Below are positions 47,692-59,027 of a stretch of DNA of 64,000 nucleotides, piece by piece (within the stretch, counting starts at the first letter, position 1; each line of letters opens with the position of its first letter). This stretch comes from Artemisia argyi (Eukaryota > Streptophyta > Magnoliopsida > Asterales > Asteraceae): positions 1,086,501 to 1,150,500 of the forward strand of contig CM060703.1 of the NCBI GenBank assembly GCA_030686995.1, read 5' to 3'. The position numbers were made by a program, and so were the translations under genes. Below the pieces are notes generated by a model. That model was not told the DNA's origin and made no database searches. It saw only the letters and a program-made list of their open reading frames with translations.

Positions 47692-48209
47692 ATTTTGGCC
47701 TACTTTAGGCCTAGTCACATTAATCCAACGACGGAAACTTGAACTTAATAAATGTATTTCATTATTTCTATTAGTATGTGTTTAAATACAATCATGCATG
47801 ATCATGTTTTTCAAATCTCTACTACAGACCTACATAACAGAAGTATAACAATTTGTAGAGAATAGACATATACCATATGTTAGAACAAATTAATATGTAA
47901 TTGACAACTACATAAATATATAATTATATATCGTTTGAAGTCGTCTTACCTCAAACTACGTACGTTCGAACAAGTTGTTTGGATTATAAATCAAACTTAA
48001 ATCTAACTTAAAGGAATGATTATATATATTTACGAGATGAGTGAATATAAAGTATATATGTTAATTTCCTGTGACCGAACTATTTCTTTCGAACATACGG
48101 CCCCTTTCCTATTTCAAAACTTTCAAATCTACGTATTTCTTTACCTTATTATTTTCATAATATAATTTGTTTTATGTGACAATACAATTCTATAATGTGT
48201 GCATTTGAA

Positions 48210-48390
48210 TAGGGCCGAGCAGAACAAATCGAAAACGGAATCGAACCAAAAAACCGAGCCAAACCGGTTTGACTGAAACCGAACCGACCATACTCGGTTC
48301 GGTTTTTGGTTCTATATTTTTAGGATTTTTGATTTCGGTTCGGATAATTCCGGTTTGGTTCGAACCAAAACCCATAAAAACACACCTAAA
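48210..48390. mobile_element. Truncated relative of the 45894 hAT MITE
   Basis: Begins TAGGGCCGAGCAGAACAAAT at the position equivalent to the first copy and loses homology near 48390, so the right end is missing. Confidence 0.7.
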
Positions 48391-49460
48391 AGAAGCAATG
48401 TAATGTGGAAAGTTGCTCAAAATATTAACATGCTCTGAACTTTGTTCTTTTTGATTTTATGCATTTATAATGTAACTAGTAAAGAAGACCCGTGCGATGC
48501 ACAGGGACTGAATGTAATTGTTGATAATGTATTCTTGGGCAGTGATTCTCGTCATTATTTATTTTCGCGTTATTATGATTTTTTCTTAATATCTTATGGC
48601 TTGTTAATGAAAGATGTTGTTCATGAATAAGAAGCGTAGGCTATTAAGATGAATATGTTTAATTAGTTTATTGTTAAATAGCTTTATTAGCAGATTTATA
48701 TCTTTGTCAAACATATTGATTTAATTATAATGATCTCTAAGAACACCTATATGTTAAATTTAAAAGCTATATCGAGTTTAACAAATATTTAAAAGACGAT
48801 AACAAAGATGTACATTCTATTTCATCACATACAAAATTAAACACATTGACATGTTGGTGATCATTGAAATGAAACTAAGGGCATCCACTATGGTGAACAT
48901 TTTAAAAAGTTTATAAAATTGTCACTTCTTACATTGTCATTAATGTTTAAAATTTTTCATATTATAAACCTATTCACACTATGGTTAAAGCTTTTAAAAT
49001 TTATAATTGTTCCAACATAAATTAATTCTATTAAATAAGAAAAATCAAAAAATGATAATAAATACTTTTTGGACCTCTCCAAAATCCTAAACCTTTTCAT
49101 GCCACCTAGACATGAAATAATCCCTCACTATGGTACACAAAATCTTGAACATCTTCATAAATTTTTAGACCTATTCTTGAAACACCATGGTGGGAGTGAA
49201 ACCAAATTTTGAAAGCCTTGTATTTACGTTACCACCTTCCACTCCTCCAACCCATTAATAAATTATAAGAATATAACAATAAGGGGGCTTTACATATATA
49301 AAACCTTCCTAAAACCCATTAATAAATTTGTTACGTATATTAAACCTTCCTAAAATTCCTATACACGTGTCCTTGTAAACACACGATTTGACTATAATTA
49401 AGAGATGGGGATATAAATTTCTATTTCAAGTTCATGAGGAATGAGGGTTGATTTATTTTT

Positions 49461-50378
49461 GGCCAAAACACATATTAGTATCTCAAACTTGGCAAACTGG
49501 ATCGCCTAGTAACCTGAACTTTTAAGAGTGCATAATGATACCTTGAACTTGATAAGATGTAATTTCTACTACCCTATACTAATTAACTCAACAATTAATT
49601 ATTTTTTTCTTTATAAAAATTAAATTGTTAAAGTATTTTTTAATTAATAATTTATAGTAAAACTTTGGTTAAGTATATATTTATTTTCTTAATAATTATT
49701 TTTTATTTTTTAAAAACCAATGCTATTTAAATTGATTATTTAGAGTATAAAGAATATAGATGTAGTATTTATTTCTAAAATATTTCTAATACTTTATTGT
49801 ACATATATCTTTATATTATATTATTAAATGTTTGCTACAAATAATTTTTAAATCAAGTTATAACTGACTATATTTGAGTTTTTTTTTTGTTTTTTTTTGT
49901 TTTGTTTTTTTTTTTTTTTTAGTTTAATATATGCATATGAACAAATAATTTGTTAAATTATTATCGTGTTAAAACTAATTGAAACAAACACTTAGTATAT
50001 AATAATGATATTTATATATCAAAAGTAGTGCAGTAAATTCACTTTCTATAAATTATTAGTTCAAATATATATTTATTCTCAATAAATAAGTATAATATTA
50101 TATTAATTAAAAGAAAAATAAAATTAACTAAATTTTCAAAAAAATAAAATAAAATAAAATAATAATCCTAAGTTTAACTAAAAATCATTTATATTATATT
50201 AGGTCTTAGTAAATTGATTTTTCAAAAAAACTAAAAAATAATATATTCCGGGGATAATTTAGTATACGGTAGTAGTAATTCTAGTTTGCCAAGTCTCGGT
50301 ATATTCTATACCTTTAAAAGTTCAAGGTACTAAATAATTCAATTTGACAATTTTAAAGTACTAATATCTATTTTGGCC
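49461..50378. mobile_element. Mutator-like MITE nested in the Helitron (918 bp)
   Basis: Long imperfect inverted repeats start GGCCAAAA(C/T)A(C/G)ATATTAGTA and run beyond 120 bp. The 9-bp flanks TTTATTTTT (49452-49460, 50379-50387) are identical. The tandem copy at 50690-50710 has the empty site. No ORF. Confidence 0.9.
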
Positions 50379-50387
50379 TTTATTTTT

Positions 50388-50895
50388 CTATGATACAAAG
50401 TTTCGACACAAACCTCTTAGTAATTTAATAATGTCACTCACCATTAAGAGTTAAAAAATCATAATTAATGTGTGGAACGATTGTGAAACTCATGCATGAA
50501 CGAAACATGATAGATCTATGACTTTTTAATAAAATGAATATCAAACTTTATTACTACAATATTACAAATTAAATTAGTGATTAAATCATAAAACTCAAAT
50601 TTATGACATGAAACTCAAATTTTAAATATATTAGATAGATAGATTATACCAATTAAACGTCTGTTTCAAAGTCATGAGGAATGATGATTGATTTATTTTT
50701 CTATGATATACAAAGGTTTGACACAAACATCTTATTAATGTAATAATGTCGCTCACCATTATAAGAGTTAAAAATCATAATTAATCTAAGAAAATGCATG
50801 GATAGTACAATTGTCTAAGAAACTCATGCATGAACTAAACATGATGGGTCTAATACTTTTTAATAAAATGAATGTCAAGCTTTATTACTGCAACC
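50388..50895. repeat. Tandem duplication (about 50388-50580 and 50701-50895)
   Basis: Both copies share CTATGATA..ACACAAAC, AATAATGTC(A/G)CTCACCAT and AACTCATGCATGAAC. The flanking ATACACGTGTCCTTGTAAAC block also occurs twice (about 49360 and 50940). Confidence 0.85.
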
Positions 50896-50999
50896 CATTA
50901 ATAAATTTGTTACATATATTAAACCTTCCTAAAATTCCTATACACGTGTCCTTGTAAACACACGATTTGACTATAATTAAGAGATGGGAATTTCCTTAA

Positions 51000-52217
51000 T
51001 TTCAGGCCCCTATTATACGCTCCATAACTGACACCATTAACACAATCAATTCACAATTAAACACCTTCCTTAATTACTATACACGCTCCCTTGTACCTTT
51101 TGACAATATCACAATAACACGTTCTTCCCCTCTCATTCATACGAATCAAAAGTAAAAACTCACACAAAGTTCTGCTTCCATCTCTTTTTCAAAATCCAAG
51201 TGTTCGAAGGGTTGCTGAAGCATTGTTCGTGGCTATTAGGGTGTGCTGTGATATATGATCGTGGGTTAAACGGTGTTGCTGTGGTAATTGATTCGTGGTT
51301 TGGGGTTCGTAATTCGTGTTCTTGATTCTCTTTCTCATAAAGAGGTCTCGGGTAGGGTGTATTAATTGTTTCTTTTTTGTGTTTCATTGAGCGAACCAAA
51401 TAAAGAACATAACAGATTTGTTATGATTCTTTCTTTATTTTCGGATATAAAAAGAAGCAAAGCTTCTCATAGATCGATGATGAGTATTTTTTTGTGTTAT
51501 TGATCTTTAAAGGTCTTAAAATAATTGTAATACACGAAAAAGAAAGCTGAGATCTTTTGGTTCTTTATTTTCAGTTTGTATTCGAGTCTGTAGATGGTGG
51601 TTGTTGTTGTTGTTATTATATTTGTGAAGAGATGGAATTGTTGTTTGTAGTATGTTGTGGTAGTTTAGATGATGGGATTGGACTTAGGAGTCGTTGTTGA
51701 TTATTGTTGTGGTTCTTTTGATTTTGTATTCGATATAAAACACAAAAGAAATACTGATATCATGTTCTTATTTGTGTTTGAGTCGAGTCTTGATTGTTGT
51801 GTTTGAGTGAGATGGGTGGTTCCGTGGATGTGGTGGTGAAAGTGTATTGTGCTATTTATAAGGAAGTATAAAGCCTTTCAAGAAGAAGTTTGTGTGATGA
51901 ATTAATTGGAGATGGTTTGTATACTTTGAGGTTTTAATGTTGCAACTTTTTGTTTTCTGTAACACCTCTTTGAAAGCATTGAATTGAACCATGAATCTAT
52001 TTATTGATAAATGCATTTATATGATAATATTTGGAGTTTAAAGTGTTGCTTTAAGAAGGTTGTATATGTACTTACAACTTAAGCATGAAACTCAAACCAA
52101 GGTACTTACACATGAAGCCTCCACATTTCACAATCAATTCAAGAAACATTTATGGAGAGCACTTTGCATTTATAAGACAACTTAAGCTTTTGATATATAA
52201 GATAAGATAAGATAAGA
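51000..52217. other. Possibly captured gene leader within the Helitron
   Basis: Plus-strand sequence with TC-rich leader-like and T/G-rich intron-like composition (GGTTGTTGTTGTTGTTATTA near 51600) and a tiny frame MGGSVDVVVKVYCAIYKEV at about 51811. A 79-codon minus frame at 51160-51399 has no recognisable motif. I do not recognise the source gene. Confidence 0.35.
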
Positions 52218-52567
52218 TGTGGCCAAACAGTTATGGCAAATATTGAAGTAGAATTATTAATTATTTATGCAAGACTATGTTGCCGAAAGCCTATAATATA
52301 ATTTCATTGTGCCCAATTAATCTGCATTCTGCAAGCCGTTTTAGATTTTACCTTTTCTGCATTTCTGTTTCTATAATTTGTGCAAGTGTACATCTTCTCA
52401 ACTCACAAATATGTTTCTCCGCTATAATCAGGACTAAAACCCAAGTACAATGGTTCAAAAAGTCAATCACACGTTAATAATATTATTTAGTATACATAAA
52501 AAGGCGGCAATCTTAATCAAATCATATGAAAAAGGAGTAGATTGGGGATGGTTTTACTGTTACAGGT

Positions 52568-53000
52568 AGGGGTGAAAACGAGCCGAGCCGAGCCCGAGCC
52601 TGCCAGAGCTCGAGCTCGGCTCGTTTATAAATATATAGCTCGAGCTCGAGCTCGTTTCGAGCCTAATATTTTGAGCTCGAGCTCGGCTTGTGAAAATTTT
52701 TACAAGCTCGAGCTCGGGCTCGACTAATTTGTATGATGTTTTAAAGAAAACAAAATTAAAATGGAGCTCGGCTCGTTAATTATATAAGGCTCGAGCTCGT
52801 TTATAGGTATAGACAATATATATACGTATATATTTTTCAGGCTCGTTTAGGCTCGCGAGCCTACACGAGCTTTTTGTATAGAGCTCGACTATTAAATGAG
52901 CCCAAACTTAGGCTCGAGCTCGGGCTCGTTTAGGTTTGGCTCGTTCGAGCTTTTTACCGATCCGATCCCGAGCTTTTCACGAGCAGCTCGGCTAGTTTCC
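52568..53000. mobile_element. hAT MITE with GAGCTCGAGC-rich interior (433 bp)
   Basis: An identical 8-bp target duplication TTACAGGT (52560-52567, 53001-53008) flanks AGGGGTGAAAACGAGCC..GGCTAGTTTCC. The interior is dense in CTCGAGCTCGGCTCG. Frames across it are artefacts. Confidence 0.88.
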
Positions 53001-53490
53001 TTACAGGTCAAAACGGATATTTTTTAGCTATAAATGAAACGGGTTAAAAAGTTTGCCTGTCATGTTTTTAAAAGCTTACAACTTCCCGAATGGTTTTATT
53101 AAATGTATTAACTTACTATTTTCATGATATACGGTAATATTTTAAATTATATCTAATAAAATATTTGTGCACAAAACTCCCTTTAAACACATACAGAAAA
53201 GTAAATCTCAGGGTTAACAATTGACAGGTGAATGTATTCAGTGTTTTAATAGGTTGGTGCTTGCAATTGGACATAACCTCATGAACATTGATTGATAACA
53301 TATCAGAGGGTATATACATCTAATGTGTAGAATTGCTGTACTGATGCAATGCAGAGCACAAAAAATGCCAGTGAATCTTTAATCAGAGAATAGCAGAGCA
53401 CTATGAATCCGCTGATTCCTGATGTTCAAATCTTTTAGGGAGGTACATGCACTACACCAAATGAGCACCTTTGGGACGGGGCAAAAATTT

Positions 53491-53931
53491 GGAACGACAT
53501 TGTCGTTCCATTTGGACAAAGGGTCCCACTTTCTTCAACAAATATAGCAGTCAACGCGAATATTTTGGGCCCACACATTTTGGAACGACAATGTCGTGCC
53601 AATGGTTTAAAAATCAATTTTATTTTATGTAAAAACCAAAGGAACGACATTGTCGTTCCTTCTGTTTTTTTTTTTTTTTTTTTTCCATTTAGCTGTTGTG
53701 AAAAAATCAAATTTAAAAATCAATTTTATTTTAAAAAACCAAAGGAACGACAATGTCGTGCCAATGGTTTAAAAATCAATTTTATTTTATGTAAAAACCA
53801 AAGGAACGACATTGTCGTTCCTTCTGTTTTTTTTTTTTTTTTTTTTTTTTTTTCCATTTATCTGTTGTGAAAAATTTTGGAGAAAATATCAATTTTATTT
53901 TAAAAAACCAAAGGAACGACATTGTCGTTCC
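53491..53931. repeat. Left subterminal palindrome array (6 copies)
   Basis: 19-bp motif GGAACGACATTGTCGTTCC and variants at 53491, 53582, 53641, 53744, 53803 and 53913. Copies at 53582 and 53744 read GTGCC in the right arm. The surrounding AATCAATTTTATTTTA..AACCAAA is also repeated. CACTA transposase-family proteins are known to bind subterminal repeats, which is the likely role. Confidence 0.9.
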
Positions 53932-54235
53932 TTCTGGGTTTTTTTTTAATTTATCTTTTGTATACTAAAAATGATTTTAATTATTTAATTAATACTAAAT
54001 AAATTAAAAATGGTTTAAATTATTTAATTAATACTAAATAAATATATAATGATTTAAATTAATTAAAAAAAATATTTAAATAAATTAAAATTATTTAAAT
54101 AGATGTTGTAATCTTGTTTTGAATTATTTAATTAATACTAAATAAATACCAAAAACGAGACAATCTTTTTTTTAATAAAAAATATTTAAAATTATTTAAT
54201 TTAATTTAAAATTAAATCCAATAATCTATGCATAA

Positions 54236-54549
54236 CGTGTTAAACGGATGAGTCGAGTTATTATGGCTATGCATAACATGTCAAACGGATGAGTCGAGTT
54301 GTTATGACATGCATAACATGTTTAGCGGATGAGTCGAGTTGTTATGGATTTGCATATATAACAAGTTTAACGGATGAGTCTAGTTGTTATGGATATGCAT
54401 AACATGCTAAACGAATGAGTCGAGTTGTTACGGATATGCATAACATGTTTAACGGATGAGTCGAGTTGTTACGGATATGCATAACACATTAAACGGATAT
54501 GCATAACATGTTTAACGGATGAGTCGAGTTGTTACGGATATGCATAACA
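54236..54549. repeat. Minisatellite, about 41-bp unit, seven copies
   Basis: Unit core AACGGATGAGTCGAGTTGTT then ATGGATATGCATAACATG. Starts of GGATGAG at 54247, 54287, 54327, 54372, 54413 (variant), 54454 and 54517. Inside the CACTA element. Confidence 0.9.
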
Positions 54550-54848
54550 CTTGGCCCATAGTTAGGAGTTGCATCTTTCAAACTAGAACAAGATAAGCTG
54601 GAACTTTGTTGTTGAGCACGAGTTCCATAATTGCCCTCGTTATGAAACAACGACAATAACATCGTTAAACAACGACAATAACATCGATAATAAACCATGA
54701 CTTCTCCCAGCAATTCCCATATGACAACAACATTTTATTAAACATCGATAATAACAGCAGCAACGATAACAGCAACAACAACAACGATAACAGCAACAAC
54801 AACGATAACAACAACAACAATACTACATATGAAAATTATCCATGTCAC

Positions 54849-55343
54849 CTAAAAGGAATCATCAGACACATAGCCCTCGTTACTCGAAGCACTCGAATCG
54901 TCATCACTCGTTAGCACACGGGGTAATCCATGTTGGATTCGCCATACACAACGAGCGTTTCTCCGAGCCTGTTTAGCTCGTAAGTACTCCTCACGAGCTC
55001 TTCTCTCATCTTCTTCCTCTGCTTCAGCACGTAACGCTTCTTGCATATCTTGCTCATATCGTTGTTCAGCATTAGATCGAGGGTTTTGTGTTGGATTGTT
55101 TTCCGGTTGATTGTTTGCAGGTAGATTGTTTGTCGGTGGATTGTTTACCGGTGGGAAAAGAAACTCCGGTGGAGTGTTTGGTGTTGGATTGTCATACTGG
55201 AAAACAGGAAACAAATCTTGTGGTGGATTGTTGGATTGTTGATTGTCATATGGGAATTGCTGGGAGAAGTCATGGTGGCTTGGGAATTGCTGGGAGAAGT
55301 CATGGTGGCTTGGAAATTGCTGGGAGAAGTCTTTGCGAGACAT
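54849..55343 (-). CDS. Intact ORF of unknown function inside the CACTA element (164 aa)
   Basis: ATG at 55343 to the stop at 54849. The N-terminus has three tandem copies of DFSQQFPSHH/YD, then a Pro/Asn-rich low-complexity stretch (residues about 35-85), then a strongly charged helix-like region (EQDMQEALRAEAEEEDERRA) running into a basic patch RAKQARRNARC, and an acidic Ser/Asp tail ending EGYVSDDSF. This layout suits a nuclear or DNA-binding accessory protein, but I do not recognise a family and see no transposase catalytic motif. It may be an exon of a TNPA-like binding protein or a captured host exon. No intron is needed. A (CA)n-rich leader lies upstream at 55579-55625. Confidence 0.5.
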   Translation of the reverse strand: MSRKDFSQQFPSHHDFSQQFPSHHDFSQQFPYDNQQSNNPPQDLFPVFQYDNPTPNTPPEFLFPPVNNPPTNNLPANNQPENNPTQNPRSNAEQRYEQDMQEALRAEAEEEDERRAREEYLRAKQARRNARCVWRIQHGLPRVLTSDDDSSASSNEGYVSDDSF

Positions 55344-55577
55344 CGTTCGTTTAATTAGTGGTTGTGAGTGGTGGATAGGGTGTGTTGGCGCGTGTGTGGT
55401 AGAATCGTGACTGGGGTGGCCCGATCTACAAGTTGAGGTGATAAAAGGTGGTCGCCGGAAAAAGATTACGGTGGCCGGAAACTGCTTGTGTCGCCGGAAA
55501 ACAGAAACTGCTAGAGAGAGATAGAAAGAGAGAGATATAGTGAGATGAGTGTGTGAGAGAGTTTTTATTAGTTAGAT

Positions 55578-55578
<1 letters not shown>

Positions 55579-55625
<47 letters not shown>
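55579..55625. repeat. (GT)n microsatellite
   Basis: About 23 GT units; open frames across it encode only Thr/His runs. Confidence 0.95.
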
Positions 55626-55627
<2 letters not shown>

Positions 55628-55721
55628 ATATTGTGAGGATAAGTTGTTAGGTGGGAAAATTCTAAGGATAGAATGTATATGTGTTTATATTGTGAGGATA
55701 TAATGTATATAAGAGGACATG

Positions 55722-55880
55722 ACCATATCATCTCGGCTCGTTCGTTTAACGTCTAGTGTATAACCATATCATATCGGCTCGTTCGTTTAACGTCTAGTGT
55801 ATAACCATATCATATCGGCTCGTTCGTTTAACGTCTAGTGTATAACCATATCATATCGGCTCGTTCGTTTAACGTCTCGT
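55722..55880. repeat. Second minisatellite, 41-bp unit, four copies
   Basis: Unit GGCTCGTTCGTTTAACGTCT then AGTGTATAACCATATCATATC. Starts of GGCTCG at 55735, 55776, 55817 and 55858. Confidence 0.92.
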
Positions 55881-56184
55881 GAATCCTAAATTCTACAGGA
55901 AACAAAGTTAGGTATCGGGAATCCTAAATTGCAATTAAACAAAGAAACGTGACGTCTATTCTAAATAAACGTCAATGCGCAAATAAAAATGTGAAATTCT
56001 AGCTACGCAAGTCCTACGGCCCTACAAACAATTTTCTTACAATCCTAATGATAAAAGAAAATTTTTAAAAAAAGAAAATTAATTTTTTTAACAAAAATCC
56101 TATTTAATATGAATTAATTACTAATTTAACTAAATTAAATTGAAATAAATACTTACAATTAAAAAAAAGTAAAAAAATACCTTT

Positions 56185-56675
56185 GGAACGACAATGTCGA
56201 CCCAAACGTTTACCCCCAAAATATTTCCCCAAAATTAAACAACCCGCCAAAGGGATTAAAAAATATCGTACACCCTTGGGACGACAATGTCGTTCCAAAG
56301 GGCTCAATAATTCACAAAACCCAGTCGATCTGAACCATCTTCTATCAAACGCAAATAAAAAAAAAAAAAAAAACATCCGCTTGCACCATTGTTCATCACA
56401 ATCACCAAATTAATACCAACACAACCAAATTAATACCACATTCGACACCACAATCACCTCAAAACACCAATTACACACTCACCATTGTGCACAATTTGTT
56501 TAATTTTTGTTAATTTGTTTTGTGTAAAGGTATGATTTTTTTGTTAATTTCATTGTCTTAAATTGTTTTGTTTAATGTTGGTTTGATATTTTGTGTCGTG
56601 TTTGTGTAGGTGTTAGATGGCAGCAGTACCACCACCACCGTGAAGCGGCGGCAGCAGCAGCACCACCACCACCTT

Positions 56676-56771
<96 letters not shown>

Positions 56772-57734
56772 CTTTTTTGTTAATTTAAAGTTATGTTTTT
56801 TTTTATTATGTTAAAGTGGTTTGGGACGACAATGTCGTCCTCAAAAGTTATGGACAGTCGGGACAAAGTGTTTTGGACAGCCGGGACAAAGTTATGGACC
56901 ACCTCTCGATCGCTTGTGTTTTTTTTATTTTGTTAAAGTGTTTAATTTGGTGATGTAAGATTGTGTAATTAAGATAGTATAGTTTAGAAGTATTAGATGT
57001 ATTGATGTGCTAAAATGAAGTTGGTATTAATTATGTAATACTAGAATCTATATATTGCCGAATCTTGGTTTGTTTTTGTATAAAGTTCGTATTTGTTAGT
57101 TTAATTTGTATCGTATTTGTCGAATTTAAGTCATAGATGAGTAATTTGGTATTGTATCATATTGCCGAATTGGTATTGCGGATATTGTTTGATTTACAGC
57201 TTGTGTAATGGTAGGTTTTTTCCGGAAAATATTCCGGAAAAAACCTGGAAATGCAGGCTGCTGCTGCATTTTTTTTTTGCATACTTCACAAAATGGGACG
57301 ACATTGTCGTCCCAAAATTAAAAGAAAAAATCGTTCCAGTTTGCAAAATTGTTAAATATTTAAAAACTTTGGAACGACAATGTCGTTCCAAAGGGTATTT
57401 TCCAAATTATTTTTAGTATTTAAATAACTAAAAAACGAAAAATAAATCAAGTTTTGGAACGACATTGTCGTTCCATTGGGTATTTTCCAAAATATTTTTC
57501 GTGTATTTACATAAATGATTTGCAAAAAATAAATAGAGATTTGGAACGACAATGTCGTTCCAAAGGAAATATTCATTGTTGACCGGTAAATGGATGTCGT
57601 CCCATTGGTTTTAAAAATGTCGTTCCAAACGTTTTTGGGACGAGGAAATTGGTACAACCCGAAAGGGTCGAAATTGTCGACCCAAACCGTTTGGTACGAC
57701 CCCACTTCAACCTTTGGGTCGACATTGTCGACCC
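56185..57734. repeat. Right subterminal palindrome array (9 copies)
   Basis: Copies at 56185, 56278, 56823, 57295, 57371, 57456, 57543, 57665 and 57716. Variants such as GGGACGACATTGTCGTCCC and GGGTCGACATTGTCGACCC change both arms together. Confidence 0.9.
56681..56769. repeat. (TA)n microsatellite
   Basis: About 44 TA units, after a GGCAGCAGCAGCACCACC stretch. Confidence 0.95.
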
Positions 57735-58359
57735 AAATCGATCCCATTTTTGTAGTGATGGTTAGGCAATGCGGAGCACAATAAACCCATCTCATCAACA
57801 CGAGTCATATATCCCTTGGTTTGAGCATAAAATTATGATCGAGAGAACTAGGTTAAAAACTAAACGTAAGTGTAATAATCTAATAATCAGCTACAATAAC
57901 ATCAACAACAACAATACCAAATCCCGCGAGGTAAAATTTAGACAGATCAGACCTGTATATACAATTTAAAATGCTAAAAAACTAATAACAACCCTGTAAG
58001 TTAATACTAATAATTACTACAACAAAGGGTGTAATTATACACACTGATTGGGGTAGATTTCCACGGTTTTTGGTGTGTTAAACCTAAAAGTACACGCATA
58101 GGATAGCATGTCAATAGTTGGCGTCACAAAATGCACGACACCTTAATGCGTGGAGAAAGCTTGGAAAAGACCACGCTTTATAGGGAGTAAAATTTGAACA
58201 ATAAGTACACACTTAATGGGGTGGAGAAATTCATCAAAAAGTACACGCTTTGTAGGGTGCAAATTTTTAAAACTACACGCTTTAACTTGTGTTCTTTAAT
58301 CATCAACCCCAATGCAAACTTTTACATGCTTTTTATTGTCACTATTTTGATCATTTTAC

Positions 58360-58412
<53 letters not shown>

Positions 58413-59027
58413 TATCAATTTCATAGCAACATCATAATTCATGAACCTCAAATGATCAAATCTGTAGCAATTTCATAGCAACATCAAATCTGTAGCAATT
58501 TTATAACCTCACCTCAGATACTCAAATAACAATTTCATAGCAATTTCTAAGTATGTTTACAATAAATCATTGAAAGCTAGCTTCTTCGATCTTTCATCTT
58601 CAAGTATTCAAAAATTACTGAAATCCATTGCAAGCTTTGATATTTCGTCTTCAACAAGCTCCTAAATAATGAGAAAAAAAAACCAAAATTTACAGGATTA
58701 ATGATTTAGGAATTGGTAACATAAACAGATTAGAATCAAAATGGGTTAATTCATACAACGGGTCAGACGAGTTGGTTGACTACGGGGTTGGTTGAGCCAA
58801 GCGGCTTTTATACCGGTGCATAGTGATTTAATAACATCACATCGAATGAGTGTCGTTTAGAACACTTTTCTTGACATTTAACACATGGTAGTCAAAATAT
58901 TGGTTAACTACGCTATGCAACCAAACACTCGAAATCAACTAGTAAAACAGATAGTCATGTGATTGGTCCATAAATGACTAGTAGTACACGACAATATGCA
59001 TTGCAAATAATAAGCAAAATAAGCTAC

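Larger units (their letters stand above)
45009..48395. repeat. Tandem segmental duplication (45009-46090 and about 46524-48395)
   Basis: Shared in order: CTCTTTTTCTTTA..AAATAAAG, GTAGAGAATAGACA, CCATATGTTAGAACAAATTA, GAGAT(G)GGTGAATATAA and CAATTCTATAATG(T)TTGCAT. The first copy contains a Helitron that the second lacks, and the second contains a hAT element (46903-47691) that the first lacks. Confidence 0.8.
48476..52217 (-). mobile_element. Helitron, 3.7 kb, minus orientation
   Basis: On the minus strand it starts A|TCTTATCTTATC (52217) and ends with hairpin CCCTGTGC..GCACGGG, then TCTTCTTTACTAG|T (48476). The duplicate copy keeps the intact site AATGTAA|TGTGGCGAAA at 63186/63187. No Rep/helicase ORF is visible, so it is non-autonomous. 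It carries a nested Mutator-like element (49461-50378), a tandem duplication and a possible gene leader near 51100-52000. Confidence 0.88.
53450..57757. mobile_element. CACTA element, 4,308 bp, without recognisable transposase
   Basis: Ends CACTACACCAAATGAGC..CATTTTTGTAGTG with the 3-bp target duplication ATG (53447-53449, 57758-57760). Subterminal palindromes occupy both ends. The duplicate locus at 63370-63385 keeps the uninserted site with ACG in place of ATG. The interior holds one intact ORF (54849-55343), two 41-bp minisatellites and two microsatellites. Confidence 0.95.
48411..57890. repeat. Left copy of a dispersed duplication, opened up by insertions
   Basis: Pieces 48411-48475, 52218-52282, 53275-53449 and 57758-57890 correspond in order to the compact copy 63128-63515. 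Between them lie a Helitron (48476-52217), about 1 kb with a hAT element, and a CACTA element (53450-57757). Confidence 0.85.

Noticed and set aside
52542..52727. Arg/Ala-rich frame at 52542
   Set aside because: It arises from the GAGCTCGAGC words of a hAT MITE.
53565..53870. Frames with repeated ERQCRANGLKINFILCKN phrases
   Set aside because: They are translations of the palindromic subterminal DNA motif and its repeated flank.
54236..54549. Regular repeats with near-constant spacing, superficially like a CRISPR array
   Set aside because: The whole unit is repeated with no unique spacers, and the context is a plant CACTA element; it is a minisatellite.
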